27,871 bases of DNA from CALWOS01 sp963595735 (GTDB taxonomy: Bacteria; Bacillota; Clostridia; Oscillospirales; Oscillospiraceae), in the NCBI GenBank assembly GCA_963595735.1, contig CAVBJJ010000024.1:1-27871 (forward strand). Reading direction: 5' to 3'. Positions 1 through 5,932 of the stretch are shown here, in pieces. The notes beneath the pieces are model-generated. The model did not search any database. It worked only from the letters and a program-made list of their open reading frames with translations, and was not told where the DNA came from. Every line of letters begins with the position of its first letter. Position 1 is the first letter of the stretch. The translations under genes were made by a program, and so were the position numbers.

Positions 1-992
1 CTGGAGGGGCAGTCGGTGATTTTCAGAACAGGCGTGCTGATTTTGTAGTTTGCGGTCAGGTTGATGGTTTTGCTTTTGCCGATGCGCTTCCCGACAATGA
101 CAAAATTCTGGCTGCCCTCATCCTCAAATACATAAGTGTAGGTTCCGGAATATGTATTGCTGTAGGAAAGCTTGCTTAGCTTCACGGTTTCGCCGTTTAC
201 GGTTACCGTGCTGCCTTTTTCCGCAAGAACCGTTATGGTCACGGTCTTTTTGTCGGCACTGTAGCTGAGTTCTGCAGACATCTGCAGCTCGGTATCAAAA
301 TCCGAGAATGCCTGTTTCAGCGCGCGGTTGAGCAGCACCACGGTCTCCGCTCTGGTAATGCCCTGGGTTGGGCCAAAGCTGCCGTCCGGATAACCGGTGA
401 TCAAACCCTTTTCACAGGCAATGCTGACATACGGGACAAGCTTTGGCGAAATCATGCTGCCGTCCGAGAAAGTGTAAGAGGCATAGTTCGAGTTAGTGGC
501 GTCCTCAGCGGTGTAGCCCATCATGCGAACCAGCGCAACGGCCATATCCTCTCGCGTGGCATATTCCGCAGGGTGGAAAGAGGGAAGCCCGCCAAAGGGA
601 CTTGCATACCCGGTCAGGAACTCTTTGCACATTTCAATATAGGGGTAAGACCAACGATTTTTGGACACATCGGCAAAGCTTGGCGTGGTGGGCGTTTCCG
701 GAGTCTGCTTGAAAGCGGATACCAACAGCTTGCAGAATTCCTCTCTGGTAACTCCGCTGTCCGGATGGAAGCTGCCGTCGTCATATCCGTTGATAATGCC
801 CTGCTGCACAAAGGAATCAATTTGGTTCTTTGCCCAGTAGTCGGCGGGTACATCGTAAAAGATGCTGCGCCCGTAGGCACCCTGACTTGCGCGGATCTCG
901 TCTTCAAAATCGACAGTGGCGAGAGCACTCACGCTGCAGCTTGTCAGAATTGCCAATGCGGCGATTACACAGCAAAGTTTTTTGAATTTCAT
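1..992 (-). CDS. Secreted S-layer homology (SLH) domain protein, 5' part only (gene runs off the window)
   Basis: The frame stays open from an ATG at 992 to the window edge, giving 330 residues without a stop. Residues 1-25 form a signal peptide (positive MKFKK start, hydrophobic core, ALA before T26). Three SLH repeats follow at about 45-90, 100-150 and 160-215; each has the aromatic start (FYDV, FADV, YTF), a GY.DGSF-type turn or a variant of it, and a TREE/TRED/TRAE end. From about 220 the sequence looks like an extracellular beta-sandwich. SLH triplets usually bind secondary cell-wall polymers, so the protein is probably anchored at the cell surface; the missing C-terminal part would carry the specific function. 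The start is set by an AAAGGGGG ribosome-binding site 6 bases upstream. The LTSC at residues 16-19 could also be a lipobox, so a lipoprotein is possible. Confidence 0.9.
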   Translation of the reverse strand, partial: MKFKKLCCVIAALAILTSCSVSALATVDFEDEIRASQGAYGRSIFYDVPADYWAKNQIDSFVQQGIINGYDDGSFHPDSGVTREEFCKLLVSAFKQTPETPTTPSFADVSKNRWSYPYIEMCKEFLTGYASPFGGLPSFHPAEYATREDMAVALVRMMGYTAEDATNSNYASYTFSDGSMISPKLVPYVSIACEKGLITGYPDGSFGPTQGITRAETVVLLNRALKQAFSDFDTELQMSAELSYSADKKTVTITVLAEKGSTVTVNGETVKLSKLSYSNTYSGTYTYVFEDEGSQNFVIVGKRIGKSKTINLTANYKISTPVLKITDCPS

Positions 993-1040
993 AAGAATCC
1001 CCCTTTTGACATTTTTGATATTGGAATGATGGCTACCTAA

Positions 1041-1069
1041 AAAATAACACAAATGTATTCAAATGTCAA
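1041..1069 (-). promoter_or_regulatory. Sigma-A type promoter of the SLH gene
   Basis: On the minus strand a perfect TTGACA (1064-1069) lies 17 bases from TATTTT (1041-1046), about 50 bases upstream of the SLH start codon. The -35 and spacer overlap the CAAATGT repeats, so a protein bound there would block this promoter. Confidence 0.6.
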
Positions 1070-1079
1070 CAAATGTGTT
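1050..1079. repeat. Three tandem 10-bp CAAATGTNNN boxes, candidate operator
   Basis: CAAATGT occurs at 1050, 1060 and 1070, exactly one helical turn apart, in the 132-bp gap between the SLH gene and the divergent Xre-type regulator. The boxes cover the -35 and spacer of the SLH promoter and lie just upstream of a TATACT (1097-1102) that could be the -10 of the regulator. The phasing suggests several protein copies bound on one face of the DNA. That the neighbouring Xre protein is the binder is inference from position. Confidence 0.5.
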
Positions 1080-1124
1080 CAGAGACGGGAGCGGGATATA
1101 CTACACTCAAGCAGAGGTGTAGCG

Positions 1125-1370
1125 ATGAGTCAGAATCAACTGGATCCCTGTCTCGTGGGAAAAGTGATCGCGCGGATGCGGGCGAAAAAGGGCGTGACCC
1201 AGGAGGTGCTCAGCGGGCTTTCGGATATCGGCAGAACCCATTTGAGCGCCATTGAGCGGGGCGAGCGCAAGCCAACGCTGGAGACCCTGTATCGCATCAG
1301 CAATGCGCTGGATCTTCCCATGAGCACGATCGTCATGGAAATCGAAAAGGAACTGCGGAAAAATGAGTAA
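1125..1370 (+). CDS. Small Xre/Cro-family helix-turn-helix regulator
   Basis: This 81-residue protein is almost entirely one HTH_3 domain: about residues 10-70 show the TQEVLSGLSDIGRTHLSAIE pattern of helices 2-3 and the ERGERKPTLETL continuation typical of Cro/CI folds. There is no ligand-binding or dimerisation extension, so it is a minimal DNA-binding protein. The start at 1125 is chosen because AGAGGTG lies 5 bases upstream; a longer frame from 1053 would run back through the CAAATGT boxes and the likely -10 (TATACT, 1097-1102). The gene is divergent from the SLH gene and followed by a terminator, so it is monocistronic. Its likely role is repression of itself and the SLH gene; the sequence does not prove this. 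Confidence 0.85.
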   Translation: MSQNQLDPCLVGKVIARMRAKKGVTQEVLSGLSDIGRTHLSAIERGERKPTLETLYRISNALDLPMSTIVMEIEKELRKNE

Positions 1371-1406
1371 AAGGACAAGCGGCGTGAAAACCGGCTTGTC
1401 CTTTTC
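1369..1406. terminator. Bidirectional intrinsic terminator between the Xre gene and the patatin gene
   Basis: AAAGGACAAGC (1370-1380) pairs perfectly with GCTTGTCCTTT (1394-1404) across a 13-base loop, with T-rich DNA on both outer flanks. The hairpin starts at the last base of the Xre stop codon and also serves the convergent patatin gene. Confidence 0.75.
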
Positions 1407-1433
1407 GTTTGTTAAAAAGTCCATGGATTTTCC

Positions 1434-1449
1434 GACTTTGCTTATCCGC
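1434..1449 (+). repeat. Degenerate 5' fragment of the 51-bp terminator-linked repeat
   Basis: Sixteen bases match the start of the repeats at 5020 and 27786 with one difference (GACTTTGCTTATCCGC against GACTTCGCTTATCCGC). The AAAAAGTCC...GGATTTTCCG before it also resembles the terminator preceding the 27786 copy. The hairpin half of the repeat is missing and the patatin 3' end begins shortly after. Confidence 0.4.
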
Positions 1450-1477
1450 AGGCGGCGCGGTCGATGCAGGCGGGGCT

Positions 1478-2632
1478 TCAGAGCAGCTTGTGCAAAAGGC
1501 CGCGCTTTGGTGTGGGCAGCAGCGCCTTTTTCGGATCCCACACCAGCTGCGCCAGATTGCGGTCGGTGCGGATGCAAAACGGGTCCGCCCCCATGGCGTC
1601 AGCCTCCTTTTCCAGCTGTGCCAGAAACAGGTCGTAATAGTCCCAGTCCTTTTCCCGCAGCCCCAGCTCCCTGGCCAGCGTTGGCAGCAGGTTTTCGTGA
1701 AAGCGCCGCAGGCTGATCCCGGCCGGGCGGCGGGCGTGCAGGGCGTGGTAGGCGGTTTTTTCGTCCAGCGTCCGCTCCAGATAATAGCGCTCGCCCCGCA
1801 GGCCATACAGGGCGCGCTGGCCGTCGAAATACCCCAGCTTCATGTTGTGCTTTGCCGCCTTGGCGTCAAAGCGCAGCACCGGCCCCAGGTCGGCCTTGGG
1901 GGCGATGGTGGTCAGGCGCACATTGTCCGGAATACGGACATGACGCTGGATGCCAAGCCCATAGATCCGCAGCACCAGAATGTCCGTATAGCCCCGGCTG
2001 ATCAGGGAGTGGATGGGGACAAGATCCTGCACGCCGCCGTCGGTATAGCGCTTGCCGTCGGCCATGGGCTTATGCTTGAACACGGGGAAATAGGCGCTGG
2101 CCAGGAGCATATCGTGAATTTGCCCCTCCGGCAGCTCCTTGACGGCAATGTCCAGCTCCGTCCGCTCGGTCAGAGAATAGGTCATGAGGAAAAAGTCCAC
2201 ATCCGATTGCCGGATGCGCGCCTCGGAGACCTGCTCCCGGATCATGTTTTGCAGGGGCGTGACATCAATACCGCCCTCCCGGACGGCTTCGATGATATAA
2301 TGGCTGATCTGCCGGAAGTCCCGGAGCTTATGCCGCCGGAGCAGCTCCCGCCGCGCCTTTTGGTCGAACAGGGCGGAAAAGAGCTTGTCGTCGGCGTGCT
2401 CCATGATTTGGGAAAAGGCGATGTGCTCCCAAACGGTCTTGGCCTGCTCCAGATCCCGCATGGTCATGAAAGCGCCGTTGAGCGCCCCCACGGAGGAGCC
2501 GGACACGGCGTTATACCGCAGGCCGGCCTCCTCCAGCGCCTGCCAGACGCCGATTTGATAGGCGCCCTTTGCACCGCCGCCCTCCAGGGCGATGGCATAA
2601 GTTCGGGACAGATCCATTTGCAGCTGCATCAT
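1478..2632 (-). CDS. Patatin-like phospholipase / acyl hydrolase
   Basis: The 384-residue protein has the full patatin signature: the oxyanion-hole loop EGGGAKGAY (17-25), the nucleophile elbow GSSVG (45-49, Ser47) and the catalytic Asp in TDGG (Asp198). These form the Ser-Asp dyad of patatin/RssA-type serine hydrolases acting on phospholipid or other acyl esters. There is no signal peptide or obvious membrane segment, so it is probably cytoplasmic or peripheral. Residues after about 270 are a C-terminal extension I do not recognise. AAAGGAG stands just upstream of two consecutive ATGs, so the start may be 2632 or 2629. The gene stands alone, convergent with the Xre gene and divergent from the YlmC-like gene. 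The substrate cannot be told from sequence; bacterial relatives include lysophospholipases and esterases of unknown role. Confidence 0.9.
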   Translation of the reverse strand: MMQLQMDLSRTYAIALEGGGAKGAYQIGVWQALEEAGLRYNAVSGSSVGALNGAFMTMRDLEQAKTVWEHIAFSQIMEHADDKLFSALFDQKARRELLRRHKLRDFRQISHYIIEAVREGGIDVTPLQNMIREQVSEARIRQSDVDFFLMTYSLTERTELDIAVKELPEGQIHDMLLASAYFPVFKHKPMADGKRYTDGGVQDLVPIHSLISRGYTDILVLRIYGLGIQRHVRIPDNVRLTTIAPKADLGPVLRFDAKAAKHNMKLGYFDGQRALYGLRGERYYLERTLDEKTAYHALHARRPAGISLRRFHENLLPTLARELGLREKDWDYYDLFLAQLEKEADAMGADPFCIRTDRNLAQLVWDPKKALLPTPKRGLLHKLL

Positions 2633-2763
2633 ACCGCTCCTTTGTTTTCATACTGACCCGTATCATATCATAGCCCGGGGCAAGGCCGCAAGTATCAAGT
2701 ATATTACACACAATAGCATACTCCGGTGCGCCGGGGCATAGAGTGTTTGGAGAAAGGGGGAGG

Positions 2764-3048
2764 ATGCCGTTGCGTACCAATCTCAAGGAGCTGCGCAGCA
2801 AGGAGGTCATCTGCGTGGACAGCGGGCAGCGCCTGGGCTATATTCAGGATGTAGAGGTGGACATGGCGGCGGGAAAGCTGCTGAGTCTGCTGGTGCCGGG
2901 GCAGAGCCGCGGCCTGTTCGGCAGGGCGGAGGATATGGTCGTTCCCTGGGAGGCCATTTGTCGCATCGGAGATGATATTATCCTGGTGGATCTCCAGCCG
3001 GGCGGCCGAAACGGAAAAAATAAAGGAATTTGGCCGGAAAACGCTTAA
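2764..3048 (+). CDS. PRC-barrel protein of the YlmC/YmxH sporulation family
   Basis: This 94-residue protein is one PRC-barrel domain. It opens with NLKELRSKEVICVDSGQR, then has a GYIQDVEVD strand, a LLSLLVPG strand and VVPWEAICRIGDDIILVD at the end, the layout of B. subtilis YlmC/YmxH. Members are found in spore formers and some are sporulation-associated, but the molecular role is unknown. The ATG at 2764 is preceded by AGAAAGGGGGAGG; a GTG at 2743 in the same frame would add seven residues and has no good ribosome-binding site. It lies just upstream of the rpsB promoter, on the same strand, with no terminator visible between them. Confidence 0.8.
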   Translation: MPLRTNLKELRSKEVICVDSGQRLGYIQDVEVDMAAGKLLSLLVPGQSRGLFGRAEDMVVPWEAICRIGDDIILVDLQPGGRNGKNKGIWPENA

Positions 3049-3055
3049 AAATATC

Positions 3056-3084
3056 TTGCAATTTACCCTGGTGTTTGTTATAAT
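3056..3084 (+). promoter_or_regulatory. Strong sigma-A type promoter of rpsB-tsf
   Basis: TTGCAA (3056-3061), a 17-base spacer and a perfect TATAAT (3079-3084) lie about 130 bases before rpsB. Transcription would start near 3091. This is the best promoter match in the window, as expected for a ribosomal protein operon. Confidence 0.8.
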
Positions 3085-3090
3085 ACCAGG

Positions 3091-3211
3091 GCATTCCGTA
3101 CGCGGGGGACACTTGCGGCCGTGTGGCGCTGCTGTTTTGCGGCGCTGGGCTGCGCAGGGCTTTATGCCCCTGCGGAGGTAAAAACAAACAAAATTCAGGA
3201 GGAACAAAACA
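3091..3211 (+). promoter_or_regulatory. Structured 5' leader of rpsB, candidate S2 autoregulatory site
   Basis: The predicted 5' untranslated region is about 120 bases. It holds a GC-rich stem-loop, CGCAGGG (3153-3159) with CCCTGCG (3168-3174), not followed by a T tract and so not a terminator, and further GCGC pairing potential just upstream (3127-3144). An A-rich single-stranded stretch then leads to AGGAGG (3197-3202). Ribosomal protein operons are often regulated by their own product through such leaders; I cannot match this one to a named motif by eye. Confidence 0.4.
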
Positions 3212-3940
3212 ATGGCAGTCGTATCTATGAAGCAGCTTCTGGAGGCCGGTGTCCACTTTGGTCACCAGACCCGTCGTTGGAACCCCAAGATGTCCGAATA
3301 CATCTACATGGAGCGCAACGGCATCTATATCATCGACCTGCAGAAGACCGTGAAGAAGCTGGAGGAGGCTTACGCTTTCGTCCGCAGCCTGGCAGAGAAC
3401 GGCCAGAGCGTGCTGTTCGTCGGCACCAAGAAGCAGGCTCAGGACGCCGTCCGGGAAGAGGCCGAGCGCGTGGGTCAGTACTTCGTCAACGCCCGCTGGC
3501 TGGGCGGTATGCTCACCAACTTCAAGACCATGCGTACCCGTATCGACCGTCTGGCACAGCTGAAGAAGATGCAGGAGGACGGCACCTTCGATATGCTTCC
3601 CAAGAAGGAAGTCATGAAGTTGCTGGGCGAGATGGCCAAGCTGGAGAAGTATCTGGGCGGTGTGAAGGAGATGAAAAAGCTCCCCGGCGCACTGTTCGTG
3701 ATCGATCCCCGCAAGGAGCACAACGCCATCGCCGAGGCACGCAAGCTGCACATCCCCATCGTCGCCATTGTCGATACCAACTGCGACCCCGATGAGGTCG
3801 ACTATGTGATCCCCGGCAACGATGACGCCATCCGTGCCATCCGCCTGATCTCTTCCATCATGGCCAACGCCGTGCTGGAGGGTCGTCAGGGTCAGGACGC
3901 CGAGGCCGAGGCCAAGGACGAGGCTCCCGCTGCCGAGTAA
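3212..3940 (+). CDS. rpsB: 30S ribosomal protein S2
   Basis: The 242-residue product matches S2 throughout: MKQLLEAGVHFGHQTRRWNP at the start, then EYIYMERNGIYIIDLQKT, VLFVGTKKQAQD, RWLGGMLTNFKT, and the PGALFVIDPRKEHNAIAEA and VDTNCDPDEVDYVIPGNDDA blocks. S2 binds late to the 30S head-body junction and is needed for S1 docking where S1 exists. The last 15 residues are an Ala/Glu/Asp-rich tail, a common variable end. Start is supported by AGGAGG nine bases upstream. It is first in the rpsB-tsf unit, with a consensus promoter and a structured leader before it. Codon use is strongly biased, with many CTG, AAG and GCC codons, as in other highly expressed genes. Confidence 0.98.
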   Translation: MAVVSMKQLLEAGVHFGHQTRRWNPKMSEYIYMERNGIYIIDLQKTVKKLEEAYAFVRSLAENGQSVLFVGTKKQAQDAVREEAERVGQYFVNARWLGGMLTNFKTMRTRIDRLAQLKKMQEDGTFDMLPKKEVMKLLGEMAKLEKYLGGVKEMKKLPGALFVIDPRKEHNAIAEARKLHIPIVAIVDTNCDPDEVDYVIPGNDDAIRAIRLISSIMANAVLEGRQGQDAEAEAKDEAPAAE

Positions 3941-3963
3941 GCAGAACCAAACAAAATCTTTAT

Positions 3964-3993
3964 CAGGGGGAAGCGCTTTTTCCCCCTGTTTTT
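3964..3993 (+). terminator. Intrinsic terminator/attenuator between rpsB and tsf
   Basis: CAGGGGGAA (3964-3972) pairs with TTCCCCCTG (3980-3988) over a 7-base loop and is followed directly by TTTTT. It would end a fraction of transcripts after rpsB and lower tsf relative to S2. No separate tsf promoter is evident in the 43 bases that follow. Confidence 0.75.
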
Positions 3994-4036
3994 CGGATGA
4001 TCCCGAACCAAAGAACTATTTAGGAGGAACACAGAA

Positions 4037-4951
4037 ATGGCTTTTACCGCTAAGGATGTCAAAACGCTCCGTGAAATGACCAATGTCGGTATGATGGACT
4101 GCAAGAAAGCGCTGGTCGAGACCGATGGTGATATGGACAAGGCAGTCGAGTGGCTGCGTGAAAAGGGCCTGGCCAAGGCCGCCAAGAAGGCCGGCCGCAT
4201 CGCTGCCGAGGGTATGGCTTACGCTCTCGTAGAGGGCGGCGTGGGCGCTGTTGTGGAGGTCAACTGCGAGACCGACTTCTGCGCCAAGTCCGACCTGTTC
4301 GTGGCTTTCGTCAAGGATGTCGCCAAGGCCGTCATCGACAGCAACCCCGCCGATGTGGACGCGCTGATGAACTGCAAGTACCCCGGCACCGATTTGACCA
4401 TTGCCGAGACCATGCCCGAGAAGGTCATGTCCATCGGTGAGAACCTGCAGATCCGCCGCTTCGCCCGCTATGCGGAGAACACCAGCGTTGCCTATGTCCA
4501 CGCCGGTGGCAAGATCGGCGTGCTGGTCAACCTGGCTGTGGAGGGCAATGTGGATGTCAGCGAGATGGGCAAGGATGTTGCCATGCAGATCGCCGCGCTC
4601 AGCCCCCGCTTCTGGGACAAGAGCCAGGTGGGCGAGGATGTCCTGGCCGAGGAGAAGAAGATCATGCTGGCGCAGATGGACAATGACCCCAAGATGGCTG
4701 CCAAGCCCGAGCAGGTCAAGGTCAAGATCGTCGAGGGCAAGCTCAACAAGTTCTATGAGGAGAACTGCCTGCTGCAGCAGGAGTTTGTCAAGGACAACAG
4801 CATGACTGTGGAGCAGTACCTGACCAGCGCCGCCAAGGCACAGGGCGGCAGCGTCAAGTTTGTGGACGCCGTTCGCTTCCTGAAGGGCGAGGGCATCGAG
4901 AAGAAGGAAGAGGACTTCGCCGCCGAGGTCGCTGCCCAGCTGAAGAAGTAA
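4037..4951 (+). CDS. tsf: Translation elongation factor Ts
   Basis: The product (304 residues) is EF-Ts, the nucleotide exchange factor that restores EF-Tu-GTP. Residues 1-40 form the UBA-like N-terminal domain (VKTLREMTNVGMMDCKKAL). The EF-Tu contact motif appears as NCETDFCAKSD near 75-85, with Cys where TDFV is the common form. The two core subdomains and coiled-coil region follow to the end (LKGEGIEKKEEDFAAEV). Start is supported by AGGAGG at 4022-4027, nine bases upstream. It is second in the rpsB-tsf unit, separated from rpsB by an attenuator-like hairpin and closed by a strong terminator. In many Firmicutes the next gene would be pyrH; here it lies 12.5 kb away. Confidence 0.98.
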   Translation: MAFTAKDVKTLREMTNVGMMDCKKALVETDGDMDKAVEWLREKGLAKAAKKAGRIAAEGMAYALVEGGVGAVVEVNCETDFCAKSDLFVAFVKDVAKAVIDSNPADVDALMNCKYPGTDLTIAETMPEKVMSIGENLQIRRFARYAENTSVAYVHAGGKIGVLVNLAVEGNVDVSEMGKDVAMQIAALSPRFWDKSQVGEDVLAEEKKIMLAQMDNDPKMAAKPEQVKVKIVEGKLNKFYEENCLLQQEFVKDNSMTVEQYLTSAAKAQGGSVKFVDAVRFLKGEGIEKKEEDFAAEVAAQLKK

Positions 4952-4980
4952 ATTCCTTTTTTCCAATAACGAGTACTATA

Positions 4981-5018
4981 AAAAGTGTGTGTTCCCCAGT
5001 GGGAGCACACACTTTTTT
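4981..5018 (+). terminator. Strong terminator of the rpsB-tsf operon
   Basis: A 16-bp stem (4981-4996 with 5001-5016, one T-G wobble) closes a 4-base CAGT loop. The 3' arm ends in a run of seven T (5013-5019), so the last stem pairs and the U tract overlap. Confidence 0.9.
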
Positions 5019-5019
5019 T

Positions 5020-5070
5020 GACTTCGCTTATCCGCCGAGTATTTTGGTGGAGCCAAAATACTGTGGGAAA
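5020..5070 (+). repeat. 51-bp dispersed intergenic repeat with hairpin, copy 1
   Basis: This segment is 48/51 identical to 27786-27836. Its core is a perfect 10-bp inverted repeat, AGTATTTTGG (5038-5047) and CCAAAATACT (5053-5062), round the loop TGGAG. All three differences from the other copy are in the loop. Both copies begin right at the T run of a terminator, and copy 2 is also downstream of a plus-strand gene. Confidence 0.75.
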
Positions 5071-5089
5071 CGATACTGCCTGCTTTTGA

Positions 5090-5144
5090 CAGCCTTGCCT
5101 CTCCTCTTGGGAGAGGTGGCTGAGCGCAGCGAAGACGGAGAGGG
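5090..5144 (+). repeat. Palindromic intergenic repeat, copy A
   Basis: A GC-rich segment with internal pairing (CCTCTCCTCTTGGGAGAGG at 5098-5116) and a TGAGCGCAGCGAAGACGGAG tail. It is similar to the reverse complement of 5195-5245, so the two lie head to head about 50 bases apart. Similar CTCTCAGTCG...GGGAGAGCC palindromes are, from general knowledge, abundant between genes in gut Ruminococcaceae. Confidence 0.55.
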
Positions 5145-5194
5145 CAAACAATGACCGTACCACAGGAACCCGTGGGGCTTGCGCTTATCTGCCG

Positions 5195-5245
5195 AACCCT
5201 CTCAGTCGCCTGCGGCGACAGCTCTCCCAGGGGGAGAGCCAAGGA
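5195..5245 (-). repeat. Palindromic intergenic repeat, copy B (inverted relative to copy A)
   Basis: This holds CCCTCTCAGTCGCC, a GCGGCGAC arm and GCTCTCCCAGGGGGAGAGC (5221-5239), a near-perfect hairpin. Read on the minus strand it aligns with 5090-5144. The 5178-5194 stretch before it (GCGCTTATCTGCCGAA) also resembles the first part of the 51-bp repeat. The 4952-5317 gap holds only these repeats and two terminators; I see no gene in it. Confidence 0.55.
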
Positions 5246-5280
5246 CAGGTATAACCCGTTACATAGTTTTTTAACAGGCT

Positions 5281-5319
5281 GAATGGAAAAAGACCGCCTT
5301 TCGCGGTCTTTTTCCATTC
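5281..5319 (-). terminator. Terminator of the fatty acid synthesis operon
   Basis: A perfect 17-bp stem (5281-5297 with 5303-5319) round a CTTTC loop has a GC core AGACCGC/GCGGTCT flanked by A5/T5 runs, so it can work in both directions. It overlaps the TGA of the TetR gene by two bases, so it ends the minus-strand operon. Confidence 0.85.
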
Positions 5320-5932
5320 AGATATCAAATTCTCTGTCAATGCACCGGCGCACCATCTCAATGGCGCTGTCGGTATATTCCATCTCGCCGTTATCGAACA
5401 TCAGCACCGCGCCGTAAATCAGGGAACGGATCACATACAGCCGGCGATCTCGGTCGGCTGCGCCGATGTGCTGCTCCTTGCAGTATTTGCGCACCAGCAC
5501 CTGGGTGGTGCTGTTCAGCTCGCCCCGCAGCTTGTGATAAACATTGTCAAAAGCATCGTTTTTCATCAACAGGATGGAGCGGTAATGGGGCTTTTCCATC
5601 AGAAAGCGGACATAGGCGATGCTCAGCTCCACCAGCTGCCGCCGGGTGTTTCCGGGGTGGGCATGGATGATATGGTGCTGCACCTGCCGCCACTGGAGAT
5701 TGACATAGTTGATGATCTCTGCGATAAACTCCTGCTTGTCCTTAAAATGCTTGTAGGGTGCGGCGCAGGAGACGCCGCAGTTGGCAGCCACGCGGCGGAT
5801 GGAGAAGTCGGCCAGACTGTGCTGGTCGATCTCCAAAATGCCTGCCTGCAACAGCATTTCCCGGGTTTTTGCGCCGTTGCGGCGGTCTGGGGTGGTCTGC
5901 TGTGTCTGGCAGCTGCGCATGGACACACTCAT
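5318..5932 (-). CDS. TetR-family transcriptional regulator, last gene of the fatty acid operon
   Basis: The 204-residue protein has an N-terminal TetR helix-turn-helix at about 22-75: FSIRRVAANCGVSCAAPYKH, then FKDKQEFIAEIINYV. The helical C-terminal two thirds would be the ligand-binding and dimer domain and match nothing I can name. Its ATG overlaps the accA stop (ATGA), so it is translationally coupled to accA and made with the whole operon; a second Met at residue 5 is an alternative start. A regulator made from the last position of a lipid operon suggests feedback control by an acyl product, comparable in logic but not in family to FapR or FabT. The target is not shown by the sequence. 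A 17-bp imperfect palindrome upstream of acpP (13923-13939) is one candidate site. Confidence 0.88.
   Translation of the reverse strand: MSVSMRSCQTQQTTPDRRNGAKTREMLLQAGILEIDQHSLADFSIRRVAANCGVSCAAPYKHFKDKQEFIAEIINYVNLQWRQVQHHIIHAHPGNTRRQLVELSIAYVRFLMEKPHYRSILLMKNDAFDNVYHKLRGELNSTTQVLVRKYCKEQHIGAADRDRRLYVIRSLIYGAVLMFDNGEMEYTDSAIEMVRRCIDREFDI

Noticed and set aside
573..1040. Open frame of 155 codons on the plus strand opposite the SLH gene
   Set aside because: It is antisense to a gene with clear SLH motifs and has no ribosome-binding site or recognisable domain.
1409..2656. Long plus-strand open frame (415 codons) over the patatin gene
   Set aside because: High GC leaves long antisense frames open; the minus strand carries the full patatin motif set.
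4016..4966. Antisense open frame of 316 codons over tsf
   Set aside because: Composition is a repetitive Leu/His/Asp shadow of EF-Ts and no start signal is present.
5013..5250. CRISPR array or tRNA cluster in the repeat-rich gap
   Set aside because: The repeats differ in type and orientation with no regular spacers, and no cloverleaf with a CCA end or anticodon arm could be drawn.
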